From: a virus | Length of the DNA stretch: 23,423 nt | Virus record (IMG/VR): IMGVR_UViG_3300035698_002928 | Span: 1 to 23,423 of that record | Reading direction: 5' to 3' (one strand) | Part shown: one piece after another, positions 7,258 to 15,708 of the stretch | Layout of the letters: each line of letters opens with the position of its first letter | How positions within the stretch are numbered: position 1 is the first letter of the stretch | Made by a program: the position numbers and the translations under genes | Notes under the pieces: generated by a model | Told to the model about the DNA's origin: nothing | What the model saw: the letters and a program-made list of their open reading frames with translations, nothing else | The model's database searches: none

Positions 7258-10116
7258 TTAATTATTTTCATTTTTATATAAGAATTTACCATTATCACTT
7301 AATAATTTAATATTAGATTTATTTATATCAAAATAATCAGTATCAATAATTTCATTAGTTTCATTATCTATAAAGGTAATTTTTAATTCAATATTATCAT
7401 TATTTCCTAAAACTATTTTTTTATAAAAAATAGTTTCTTTTGTTATTTCCACATTAATAATATCTTCTAAAATATTATTGTTGTATTTTTTAACAACCAT
7501 TTTTCTGTTATCAATTTTATTACTAGTATTTAACCATAAAACTATTTCATCATCTTTATTTTCAACAGGTACAAGTGTTAAATACTCAACACCAGAAAAA
7601 AGATTTATATTTCCATTAAATAATTTATTTTCATCGGATTCTCTAATAATCAATTTATCTTTATAATTTTCTAATTTTTTATAAAAATATCTTTCAAGAA
7701 AATTGTCAATATTTAGATTTGTACATTCTTTATTATAAATTTCACTTGTTCTAGGGTTATCAAATATTTTTAACCATAAATCAACATCAATTATAAAAAA
7801 TACAGATTTTAGTACATCTAATCCATTATCATTAAATTTCATAAAGAATCCTTCTTTATCCTGTTTATCTATATCTTTTATTAAATTATTAATAGTTGAT
7901 AAATCTTTATTACTAAAAATAAAATCATAAGTAACATTTACAATTTTATCATAACCTAAAGATTTTGCCAATCTAATAGAATTTTCAATATTGTTTAATA
8001 CTGCCAAAGATTGATTTAATTTATCAGCGTTAGATAATTCATTGAGATTTACATCTATTCTATATTTATCGGTTTCATTCCAAAATTTTGTATATAAACT
8101 ATGTTTAATCATAGGATTATGATCATCATAAACACAATATTTTACCATTTTTTGAATATCATTATCTATTGGTATATGTGATGAAATTAAAATATCTTTA
8201 CCTTTTAATGAATTGATACAATCGATAGTAGTTTTCTTTTTGATCCCACTATTAATATATGTAGATAATATATATAAATTTTTAGATTCTTTTGGAAATT
8301 TAAATTTTTTAGTGAATGACAATTTGTTATTTCTGAAGAAATCTACATTAACATATTTCAAATCCTTAAAATGATCTACATTTACCCAAGTGTTAAATTC
8401 ATTTGAAATATTGACAACTGTTGAATAAAATTCAGATTTATTGTCTTTTAATTTTATGTTATATTTAACTGTTTTTGGTGTTGAATTTATTAAATTAAAT
8501 ATCAATTTATTTTCTTCAATATTATAATCAATATTTATTAGATTATTATCTTTATGAATTTTAGTGTCTTTATGAATTTTTTTATCTTTATCATTAGAAA
8601 TATATTCTAACCATTTAGTTGTTTCATCCCAACCATCTGTTCTATATTTAGAAAATAATGTATTTTTAAATGTTTTATTTATAAATAGAAGATATCCTAC
8701 TATCTTATATTTAATATTATTATCTGACATTTCTTTTATGATTTGTTTAATATCAGAAATTATATTATTATCAGATATGTGTATATATTGTTCATTTATA
8801 ATAATTAAAAAATCAAATAATGAAAATTCTTTTTCAATTATTTTTCTATATGTTAAATAGTTACTATATTCTTTTGAACCTAAACCATAAACTCCTAATC
8901 TATCAATATCATCAGGTCTTATACAATTTGATTTTGGTGGAATATCATTATAATCAATTATATCGCTTTTAACATAACCAATTTTATTATTAATTAAAAC
9001 ATTTTTTAGTGATTCATTATAATTATTTATTTGTACTACTCTAATATTTAATGATTCGTCAATTTTATCAACTTTGGGTATATCTTTAATTTCTAAATTT
9101 TTTTCAATTTTTGGAATTATAGAATTTTGTATGTGATTAGTTATTGAATCGTTTTTAAATAAAAATTCTTTAACTAATTTAGAATCATCAGATAAATCAC
9201 CAATCATATAAGTACAATCTGGATCATCATCATATTTTCCACAATAAACATCTAATGGAAATAAAAATAGAGGAATATCTTCTTGTAATGCTTCTTTAAT
9301 CACAAGTGGATTCAATTCTTTGTCATATCTAAACCCTCTTGATGTGAAAAGAAATAAATCACATGCTGTATAAAAATCATCAACATCAGATCTTTCACCC
9401 CATATAACACAATTATTTGGTTTGTTTTCCATAAGAGGTTTCCAATAATGCTCAAAATTTCCAGCTTGATTACCAACAAAATGAAATTTAATTTTTTCAT
9501 TTTCTAATTCTTTAGCAATTTCAAAAGCATATTTTTGGTTTTTTCTTGGTGTAAATAATCCAACATTTAAAATATGTTTATAATTAGGATCTAATCCTAA
9601 TTTTTTAAGTGCATTGTTTTTATCAACAGATGATCTCATTTTTTTATCAACTGGATATTCGACAACTTCAGTTGGTATTCCAAATTTATTAAATTTGAAA
9701 CAATTGTATTGACTAACAAAAATAAATTTATCTGGAAAAAATAATTTATTATCTACAACATAATCTGATGAATGTGTAGTTTCAAATATTTTATATTTTC
9801 TATCCTTTTTATAAATTTCTTTTGCAATATTATAATCCATAAACATTTCTGGAATTTCTTCCATATGAATTATATCTGGTTTTATATTATTAATAATGTC
9901 TAAAATTGCATTTTTATTATCACCTAATGTGAAGAAATTTTCAGATGGAATTAGATTTTTAATCCTATTTTTTTGAATAATAAAACTATGAGATATATTA
10001 GAATATTCTATTACATATATTTCATAATTATCTTTTATTAATTCAATTCTTTTTACTAAAACCTGAGGAGCACCACCAGTTGATAAGTGTGGTGTAATAG
10101 CTAATAATTTTTTCAT
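7258..10116 (-). CDS. Multidomain glycosyltransferase (GT4, GT25-like and GT2-like regions)
   Basis: This 952-residue protein heads the leftward operon. Residues 1-330 are a GT4-type enzyme: LSTGGAPQVLV (11-21), THSSDYV (114-120), LNVGLFTPRKNQKYA (183-197) and ELNPLVIKEAL (267-277), the E-x7-E-like motif. Residues 355-500 resemble the GT25/LPS-transferase fold (CIRPDDIDRLGVYGLG, then FSLFDFLIIINEQYI), but the expected acidic metal site is replaced by NEQ. Residues 530-610 look like a beta linker. Residues 613-830 resemble a GT2-like family (LYILSTYINSG; SLKGKDILISSHIPID; VYDDHNPM; AKSLGYDKIVNVTYDF), again with a weak metal motif. A C-terminal beta region follows. Only the GT4 unit looks clearly catalytic. 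The domain assignments beyond GT4 are from pattern memory. Confidence 0.75.
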   Translation of the reverse strand: MKKLLAITPHLSTGGAPQVLVKRIELIKDNYEIYVIEYSNISHSFIIQKNRIKNLIPSENFFTLGDNKNAILDIINNIKPDIIHMEEIPEMFMDYNIAKEIYKKDRKYKIFETTHSSDYVVDNKLFFPDKFIFVSQYNCFKFNKFGIPTEVVEYPVDKKMRSSVDKNNALKKLGLDPNYKHILNVGLFTPRKNQKYAFEIAKELENEKIKFHFVGNQAGNFEHYWKPLMENKPNNCVIWGERSDVDDFYTACDLFLFTSRGFRYDKELNPLVIKEALQEDIPLFLFPLDVYCGKYDDDPDCTYMIGDLSDDSKLVKEFLFKNDSITNHIQNSIIPKIEKNLEIKDIPKVDKIDESLNIRVVQINNYNESLKNVLINNKIGYVKSDIIDYNDIPPKSNCIRPDDIDRLGVYGLGSKEYSNYLTYRKIIEKEFSLFDFLIIINEQYIHISDNNIISDIKQIIKEMSDNNIKYKIVGYLLFINKTFKNTLFSKYRTDGWDETTKWLEYISNDKDKKIHKDTKIHKDNNLINIDYNIEENKLIFNLINSTPKTVKYNIKLKDNKSEFYSTVVNISNEFNTWVNVDHFKDLKYVNVDFFRNNKLSFTKKFKFPKESKNLYILSTYINSGIKKKTTIDCINSLKGKDILISSHIPIDNDIQKMVKYCVYDDHNPMIKHSLYTKFWNETDKYRIDVNLNELSNADKLNQSLAVLNNIENSIRLAKSLGYDKIVNVTYDFIFSNKDLSTINNLIKDIDKQDKEGFFMKFNDNGLDVLKSVFFIIDVDLWLKIFDNPRTSEIYNKECTNLNIDNFLERYFYKKLENYKDKLIIRESDENKLFNGNINLFSGVEYLTLVPVENKDDEIVLWLNTSNKIDNRKMVVKKYNNNILEDIINVEITKETIFYKKIVLGNNDNIELKITFIDNETNEIIDTDYFDINKSNIKLLSDNGKFLYKNENN

Positions 10117-10134
10117 TCAAGAATTCTTTTTTCT

Positions 10135-10148
10135 TTATTTATATTAAA
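10135..10148 (-). promoter_or_regulatory. Candidate late promoter for the leftward GT operon
   Basis: Read on the minus strand, TTTAATATAAATAA occupies 10148 down to 10135 and contains TATAAATA, identical to the T4 late promoter consensus. The seven-base core following TTTAA ends 20 nt before the ATG at 10116, the same spacing seen for rightward late genes in this window. Confidence 0.55.
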
Positions 10149-10181
10149 TTATTTCAATAGTTTAGTTTTTTAATAATTCAT

Positions 10182-10195
10182 TTTAATATATAGAA
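10182..10195 (+). promoter_or_regulatory. Candidate late promoter for the fibre module
   Basis: TTTAATATATAGAA lies in the divergent 98-base gap. Its core TATATAG (10187-10193) ends 21 nt before the ATG at 10215. With the element at 10135-10148 it forms a back-to-back promoter pair. No Shine-Dalgarno lies between it and the ATG. Confidence 0.5.
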
Positions 10196-10214
10196 TAAAT
10201 ATAATAATTATTTA

Positions 10215-10871
10215 ATGGGTTTTAGAACAGATATACTTTCAATAAGCGGTGATACATCAAGAATAATAATAAATAAAACTGGTAATGGTGGAATATTTTC
10301 TGATGAAGGTGGTTCATTATCAGTTAATAATGATGGAAAACTTATATATACAGAACCAACTGGTGGAGAGTGGTTTATAATTGGACCATCAGGGGGGACA
10401 AGTTTATCTGCATTCACATATGAAACAAATAATTTGATTATCAAACAAGATGATGGTCAAAATTTTCCTTTAGATTTAACAACAACATTAGATATTAGAT
10501 ATGCTGCGTCAGGTGCAACTGGTACAAGTGGAACAAGTGGAACAGATGGTACTTCAGGTGTAGATGGAACTTTTTATGGATCATCAGGTACAGATGGTAC
10601 TTCAGGTACAGATGGTACTTCAGGAACATCAGGAAGTAGTGGCACATCAGGGACTTCAGGAACAAACGGCACAAGTGGAATATCTGGTACATCAGGTATA
10701 TCAGGTACAGACGGTACATCAGGAACAGATGGTACATCAGGAACAGACGGTATATCAGGTACATCAGGTATATCAGGAACTTCAGGAACAGATGGCACAT
10801 CAGGTACTTCAGGAACAGACGGCACATCAGGAACAGATCCACTTGTACCAGCTGTTCCATTTCCTACGTAG
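10215..10871 (+). CDS. Collagen-like tail fibre protein
   Basis: This 218-residue protein is a probable trimeric fibre or adhesin segment. Residues 1-98 are a Gly/Ser/Asn-rich beta domain with a stretch typical of phage fibre heads (SLSAFTYETNNLIIKQDDG). Residues 100-208 are about 36 Gly-X-Y triplets, mostly Gly-Thr-Ser, Gly-Thr-Asp and Gly-Ile-Ser, with one GTFY interruption. It ends with a short Pro-rich tail (DPLVPAVPFPT) at a TAG. The -1 frame is already open at that point and continues into the lectin-like domain encoded downstream, so this may be the N-terminal part of a longer fibre protein. It starts behind a late-promoter candidate. Fibre location is inferred from repeat type and neighbours. 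Confidence 0.75.
   Translation: MGFRTDILSISGDTSRIIINKTGNGGIFSDEGGSLSVNNDGKLIYTEPTGGEWFIIGPSGGTSLSAFTYETNNLIIKQDDGQNFPLDLTTTLDIRYAASGATGTSGTSGTDGTSGVDGTFYGSSGTDGTSGTDGTSGTSGSSGTSGTSGTNGTSGISGTSGISGTDGTSGTDGTSGTDGISGTSGISGTSGTDGTSGTSGTDGTSGTDPLVPAVPFPT
10512..10838 (+). repeat. Gly-X-Y collagen-like coding repeat
   Basis: This is a 327-base imperfect tandem array of 9- and 18-base units of the type GGN-ACN-TCA-GGN-ACN-GAY, encoding about 36 Gly-X-Y triplets without prolines. Third positions vary between copies, so the protein pattern rather than the DNA is conserved. The antisense frames produce long artefactual ORFs rich in Val-Pro. Confidence 0.9.
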
Positions 10872-10969
10872 CTCCCGACTCAATATCAATAATAAATAAT
10901 TCACGTGGAACTGAACAAAGTAGATATTATTGTTCTTTTATACCTGCTTATAATGTTGCGGATGGTGGT

Positions 10970-11410
10970 ATGACTTTATATTATGATGATAATACTGCTT
11001 CAGATTATTCTTTAATAATGGATGCTCCATTTAATGTTGAGTATCAAAATGGATCAACCGCAACTGATGGTGTATATGCACAAGATCCAATAATGAGAAG
11101 TTTATCATCATGGTATGATGAAGGAACTGGTACTCCATATATAGCAGTTACAGGTTTAACTGTAGCATCAACTTATAAGTTTACTTTTTTTGGATCAAGA
11201 ACATCATTTACAGCAGAAGCTAGATATACAATTTCAGGTGGAACATCAGAAGATGGTACTTATGTTGATTTAGATTGTAATAGTAATTATTTGAATACAG
11301 TATCAGTTAGTAATATTTCACCATCATCTAGTGGTAAAATAGGGTTTTGGACATATTGGGAAAATAATCAAGCAGTTTTAAATGTATTAGAAATAGAAGA
11401 AGGATCATAA
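10970..11410 (+). CDS. Lectin-like beta domain, probable C-terminal part of fibre protein
   Basis: 146 residues from the first ATG, but the frame continues upstream with convincing protein sequence (APDSISIINNSRG, then YYCSFIPAYNVADGG) back to 10871, where the previous gene stops. The domain contains VTGLTVASTYKFTFFGSR and a C-terminal NVLEIEEGS, the same fold pattern as residues 25-200 of the next protein. It is probably a carbohydrate-binding beta-sandwich carried by fibres (inference). No Shine-Dalgarno or promoter-like element precedes the ATG. I favour it being the C-terminal half of the collagen-like protein, reached by a -1 shift or separated by a 1-base deletion. Its stop overlaps the next start (TAATG). 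Confidence 0.6.
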   Translation: MTLYYDDNTASDYSLIMDAPFNVEYQNGSTATDGVYAQDPIMRSLSSWYDEGTGTPYIAVTGLTVASTYKFTFFGSRTSFTAEARYTISGGTSEDGTYVDLDCNSNYLNTVSVSNISPSSSGKIGFWTYWENNQAVLNVLEIEEGS

Positions 11411-13329
11411 TGAGTAAGATAATACTACATAACGGTAAAACAGTTTTTTGGAATGGTAAAACATTTTTAGATTTTTCTAATGCTGTATATTCTGGGATAT
11501 ATTTATTTGATTTTGGATCAGATAGTTATAAAACTAATGGAAATTGGAATAATATTACATTAACATCACCAAGTTTAACTGATATTGTTGATAATAGTGG
11601 ATATACATCAACTATTAATATTACAGTCGTGAGTGGATTCACATCTACTGTTAATCCTGGTTTAGGTGGTTCAGGTTATCCAGATACAGCAACTAGAGAT
11701 TATTTAGCTGATGATACTAATAATGTATATTATAATGTTTCTGGATTAGATGATGATAAAAAATATGATTTTACTTTTTATTCATATGTACCTACTGATC
11801 CAGATGATTACACGTATATTGAAATACAAGATAAATTTTTAAAATATCAATATAATTTAGGTGAAGGTAAAATAATAAATATATCACCTATTAATAATGA
11901 TATATTAATTAAATTAAATTATGGTGAATCATCAGGTGATGTTTTATTATGTGTAATGGTGATGAATGAAAAAATTCCTATTACTTATGAATCTACTAGT
12001 ATAGATAGCATACAGGTAGTATTTGAAACAGTTCCAACAGAGGATAATATTGGTGTAACAAAAACACCATTTAGGTATGATAAACAATATGCATATTCAT
12101 ATTCTTGGGATGATGGTGTTTTAGATCAATACACTTATGGATTTAAATATTTAACTGGTGGTGTAGCAGGAGATAGTAATTATTATTCAGGTAAAACTTA
12201 TACTGATGGTTGTGGAAACGATGTCAATTTTAGTGTTGGTTGTGCTATATTTTCATTAACTAATGCCGGTGTTGATGCTCATGATGGTTCTGCGTCTATG
12301 TCATGGGAACAGATGGCAGAAATGTATGATGCTGGATGGGCAATTAATTCACACCAATTTCAAGATGGTGCAACAGATTCAAATTATCAGGTTGAACGAA
12401 ATAGATCTTATGCAAGATTATATTCTTCAGGTTATACTACATCAACACCATCAGGAATAACAATAAAAATATTTACACAAAATGCAACTAATTATATGGC
12501 ACCTACAGTATGGGCAATAACTGGAATGACTAAATTATATTCTTATGAAAATGCTAATAATTATCAATGGTTTGGTGCTGGTAGAAATGATCATATGGCA
12601 GGTATTGTAGATTGGGATTATATGGATGGAGCATGGAGAATTGGTTTTGATAAATGGCCTCAAAATGATTTCGGTGTATATAGGTGGAACACTGTTACTG
12701 AGTCAGATATGATTTCTAATATGAATCAAGCAACAGGTGCCACAGAAGATAATAAATATCATTCGTGGAAATTTGGATTAACTCATTCTGTTGCAGGTGC
12801 AGGAGGTGGATTTGGTTCATTTAATGAATTTATGAATACTATGGATTATCTCGAAGATACATATGGATCAAAAGGTAACGATAAATTATGGATGAGTGCT
12901 AATCAAAATGTTTATGAATATTTATATGTTCATGGTGTTACAGATGTCGAAACATCATTAAATAATAATATTATGGATATTACAATTAGTTCACAAAATA
13001 CAAATTCAGGCAATACAATACCAGATGATTTAAGAACATATGCTTTAACATTAAAAATTACAGGTGCTACAATATCTGATATAATAATAAACGGTGGAAC
13101 AGGTTGTACATATAATACATCATATGATACTGATACAGGTTTAATAAATCTTAATTGGATTGGTAATGAAAATCAACCGACTAATTATGATTATGGTGAA
13201 TATTTTGTTGTAATTGCAGAAAGTAGTGGAACAACTGAAAATAAAGAAGTTGCACAAGATTATATATGGACATTACAATCTGGTTCATCTGGTAGAACAT
13301 ATTTACAAGATAGGTTGGATTTAACATGA
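11410..13329 (+). CDS. NodB-like polysaccharide deacetylase-related fibre protein
   Basis: This 639-residue protein has three parts. Residues 1-200 form a beta domain (FDFGSDSYKTNGNWNNITL; YNVSGLDDDKKYDFTFYSY) related to the preceding protein. Residues 218-510 look like a NodB-type carbohydrate esterase: YSWDDG (D234, D235) for the TFDDG motif, EMYDAGWAINSHQFQD (H315) for the HS-x-x-H motif, GLTHS (H459), and an ANQNVYEYL signature. Residues 515-639 are a beta-rich tail. The second metal histidine expected at 319 is Asp, so activity is uncertain. A likely role is recognising or deacetylating host surface polysaccharide (inference). No signal peptide is present, consistent with a virion protein. 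Confidence 0.7.
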   Translation: MSKIILHNGKTVFWNGKTFLDFSNAVYSGIYLFDFGSDSYKTNGNWNNITLTSPSLTDIVDNSGYTSTINITVVSGFTSTVNPGLGGSGYPDTATRDYLADDTNNVYYNVSGLDDDKKYDFTFYSYVPTDPDDYTYIEIQDKFLKYQYNLGEGKIINISPINNDILIKLNYGESSGDVLLCVMVMNEKIPITYESTSIDSIQVVFETVPTEDNIGVTKTPFRYDKQYAYSYSWDDGVLDQYTYGFKYLTGGVAGDSNYYSGKTYTDGCGNDVNFSVGCAIFSLTNAGVDAHDGSASMSWEQMAEMYDAGWAINSHQFQDGATDSNYQVERNRSYARLYSSGYTTSTPSGITIKIFTQNATNYMAPTVWAITGMTKLYSYENANNYQWFGAGRNDHMAGIVDWDYMDGAWRIGFDKWPQNDFGVYRWNTVTESDMISNMNQATGATEDNKYHSWKFGLTHSVAGAGGGFGSFNEFMNTMDYLEDTYGSKGNDKLWMSANQNVYEYLYVHGVTDVETSLNNNIMDITISSQNTNSGNTIPDDLRTYALTLKITGATISDIIINGGTGCTYNTSYDTDTGLINLNWIGNENQPTNYDYGEYFVVIAESSGTTENKEVAQDYIWTLQSGSSGRTYLQDRLDLT

Positions 13330-13412
13330 TACTAATAATAATTATTTTAAATTTGGAGTATTATCTTGGTGGTTATAAAAATGTGATGTCTGATGAACTT
13401 ATTAAAAAATAG
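13326..13412 (+). CDS. Possible 28-residue small protein
   Basis: A short ORF starts with an ATG overlapping the stop of the deacetylase-like gene (ATGA at 13326-13329), the arrangement of translationally coupled genes. It encodes a hydrophobic start (MILIIIILNLEYYLGGY) and a charged end (SDELIKK). It could be a small membrane-associated peptide or simply chance in AT-rich DNA. Only the overlap supports it. Confidence 0.3.
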   Translation: MILIIIILNLEYYLGGYKNVMSDELIKK

Positions 13413-13414
13413 AT

Positions 13415-13433
13415 AATTATATCTATAATTTTT
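13415..13433 (+). terminator. Weak AT hairpin after the fibre module
   Basis: An inverted repeat AATTATA / TATAATT with a 2-base spacer is followed by TTT. All pairs are A-T, so the hairpin is weak. It is placed where the fibre operon would end, before the next promoter-like element. Confidence 0.25.
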
Positions 13434-13448
13434 AAACATTTTCTAGTC

Positions 13449-13462
13449 AATATTATATAATA
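13449..13462 (+). promoter_or_regulatory. Candidate late promoter for the GT cassette
   Basis: The TATATAA core at 13454-13460 ends 19 nt before the ATG at 13480, matching the spacing of other late-promoter candidates. The upstream five bases (AATAT) deviate from TTTAA. A 12-base palindrome, TATTATATAATA (13451-13462), overlaps it. Confidence 0.4.
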
Positions 13463-13479
13463 AATAAAAAAACTAATTT

Positions 13480-15072
13480 ATGAAAGATAATTTAGTATTA
13501 ACTATATCTATAGGTGAATATTATGAAAAATTAGGTAAAGTTACATTACCAAGTATTAAAAAATATGCAAAGAAAATTGGTGCAGATTTTTCAAATATAA
13601 CTGAAAATGACCCAAATTATATTACTCAAAAATATAATAAATTTCATATTTATACACTTTTGAATAAATATAGAAGAATAATCTATTTAGATATAGATTT
13701 AATAATTAGAGAAGATTGTCCAAATCTTTTTGATATTGTACCAGAAACAGAACTAGGGATGTTAAACGAAGGTAAATATGCCCCTAGAACTGAATATATT
13801 GTTCAAGCTTCAGAATATTATAAAGAACCTTTAAAAGATTGGGATGGTAAATTTTATAATTCAGGCGTGATGGTTATATCAAGGAGACATAAACAAATGT
13901 TTAAGTTACCAAAAGGTATTGATTTTGTTGAAACTGATCAACCATATCTTAATTTAAGAATATGTAATGATAAAATTGATATGTTTCAATTAGATTATAA
14001 ATTTAATAGAATGGATATACTTGATAAAATTATAGGTATATCAAGATTAGATTCATATATTATGCATTATGCTGGAGCACCAAGAGATCAAATATTTAAT
14101 GTATTACTCGGTGATATTAAACAATGGGAAATAGATTCACCTGAATATAAATATGATCAAAATATTGCAATTGCTGTTTCAGCAGGTATGGGTGATCAAC
14201 TTTGTGCTGAGCCAGTTATTAGATATACACAAAAAATATATCCAGATGCAAAAATTTTTATTATTTCACATTTTAAAAGATTATTTGAACATTTAGATAT
14301 TCCAATTTATGATTATGATGAATGGAAAGGATTGAAAGATGCTGTTCTTACAATGCACTCATGTCCAGATGATGAACAGTCTCAAACTGATTTATCTCAT
14401 GTATTATTTCACCCTACAGATTTTGCATCTTTATCAATGATAAAGAGAACATTACCTGTTAAAGATAAAACAATAAAAATGAAAGTTGATATTGAAGATG
14501 TTTCAAGTATTGTTGATATGTTAAAAGATAAACCATCAGATAAAAAAGTTGTTTTAGTTCATGCTGGTAAATGGTGGCCTTCTAAAACATTTCCAGTTGA
14601 ATGGTGGCAAAAAGTAGTAGATAAATTATCAGAAAAATTAACTGTTGTGTTAATTGGTAAATATATTGAAAATAAGCAAGGTTATCAACCAGTTAAATGT
14701 CCAAAAGATGGAATGGATTTTAGAGATATAACATCATTGGGAGAAATGATTGCATTAATATCATTATCTAAGGTAACATTGACAAATGATAGTTCACCAG
14801 TTCATATTGCAGGAGCATTTGATAATTGGTTAGTTGCAATTCCAACTTGTAAACACCCTGATCATATGATTCCATTTAGAAATGGAGTTCAAACATATAA
14901 AACTAAAGTTTTATATAAAGAATTGTTATTAGATGATTTAGAAATCAGACATACTGAATCATATCCTGACAATATAGACAAAGTACCTGATGGTAAAACT
15001 TTATATGATTATTTACCTGATGTTGATACTGTTGTAAAAGAAGTATTTGATATTTATGATAATGATAAATAA
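13480..15072 (+). CDS. Bifunctional GT8-like / GT9 heptosyltransferase-like glycosyltransferase
   Basis: This 530-residue protein is a fusion of two glycosyltransferase types. Residues 1-215 are GT-A, GT8-like (glycogenin/galactosyltransferase type), with the metal-binding DxD in IYLDIDL (D71, D73), an FYNSGVMV stretch and MHYAG near residue 192. Residues 225-490 are GT9-like (heptosyltransferase fold): SAGMGD (234-239) for the phosphate loop, VLVHAGKWWPSKTFP with a following EWW, and TNDSSPVHIAGA (435-446) for the donor-site D/S-GPxH motif. Both domains keep their key motifs, so two sequential transfers by one protein are plausible. Its N-terminal domain is paralogous to the next protein. 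It is preceded by a late-promoter candidate and heads a four-gene cassette. Confidence 0.8.
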   Translation: MKDNLVLTISIGEYYEKLGKVTLPSIKKYAKKIGADFSNITENDPNYITQKYNKFHIYTLLNKYRRIIYLDIDLIIREDCPNLFDIVPETELGMLNEGKYAPRTEYIVQASEYYKEPLKDWDGKFYNSGVMVISRRHKQMFKLPKGIDFVETDQPYLNLRICNDKIDMFQLDYKFNRMDILDKIIGISRLDSYIMHYAGAPRDQIFNVLLGDIKQWEIDSPEYKYDQNIAIAVSAGMGDQLCAEPVIRYTQKIYPDAKIFIISHFKRLFEHLDIPIYDYDEWKGLKDAVLTMHSCPDDEQSQTDLSHVLFHPTDFASLSMIKRTLPVKDKTIKMKVDIEDVSSIVDMLKDKPSDKKVVLVHAGKWWPSKTFPVEWWQKVVDKLSEKLTVVLIGKYIENKQGYQPVKCPKDGMDFRDITSLGEMIALISLSKVTLTNDSSPVHIAGAFDNWLVAIPTCKHPDHMIPFRNGVQTYKTKVLYKELLLDDLEIRHTESYPDNIDKVPDGKTLYDYLPDVDTVVKEVFDIYDNDK

Positions 15073-15081
15073 CGTTGAAAT

Positions 15082-15708
15082 ATGAAATGTAATATTTATA
15101 CTTTAAATATAAACAATTATTTTCCTGAAATGATGGAAATTACTATACCATTAATGAAAAAATATGCAAATAAAATAGGTGCAAATTTTGTGGAAATTAC
15201 AAAACGAAAATTTCCAGATTGGCATATTCATTATGAAAAGATGCAAATCTATGAATTAGGAATGGATTGTGATTGGAATATATTTTTTGATGGTGATATT
15301 TTAGTTAATCCAAATATGTATGATATTACAAAATTAGATATAACAAAAATTTTACTAAAGGATGGATATAGAGCAGATATAAAATTTACAGATTTTATAA
15401 ATGATGGTAGAAATATGGGAATATCATCTTGTTTTTTAGCGTCTTCTAAATATTGTCATAAAATATGGACACCTTTAAATATAACACCAAAAAATGCAAC
15501 AAAACAAATTATTACTTCTAATGAAAATAAAAGAAAAGGAATAAATTCTGATTTTTATCAAGAAGAATTAGCTTTAAGTTATAATCTTGTAAAATATAAT
15601 ATAGATTTTAATGGTATACCAGAAAACTCATTATTTCATTCTTATGAATCCAATAAAAAAGAAGAAAAATTAAATGAAATTAAAATTAAATTAAAAGAAT
15701 GGATATAA
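15082..15708 (+). CDS. GT8-like glycosyltransferase
   Basis: This 208-residue protein resembles the N-terminal domain of the preceding gene: both have a Thr-[Leu/Ile]-Pro then KKYA-x-KIGA-x-F-x-x-IT segment near residues 22-41. The metal-binding site is FFDGDILVNP (D70, D72). It therefore looks like a compact GT-A transferase derived by duplication. The segment GMDCDWNIFFDGD fits a nucleotide-sugar binding strand. It starts 9 bases after the previous stop and its end overlaps the next gene by 10 bases, so it is in the same transcript. Donor and acceptor cannot be read from sequence. Confidence 0.7.
   Translation: MKCNIYTLNINNYFPEMMEITIPLMKKYANKIGANFVEITKRKFPDWHIHYEKMQIYELGMDCDWNIFFDGDILVNPNMYDITKLDITKILLKDGYRADIKFTDFINDGRNMGISSCFLASSKYCHKIWTPLNITPKNATKQIITSNENKRKGINSDFYQEELALSYNLVKYNIDFNGIPENSLFHSYESNKKEEKLNEIKIKLKEWI

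Noticed and set aside
10495-10899. Overlapping ORFs on both strands through the collagen-like repeat, including Val-Pro-rich minus-strand frames
   Set aside because: They are by-products of the Gly-Thr-Ser/Asp codon repeat; the forward Gly-X-Y frame has the coherent N-terminal domain and promoter.
10215-13329. Diversity-generating retroelement acting on the fibre genes
   Set aside because: No reverse transcriptase gene and no template/variable repeat pair was seen in the window.
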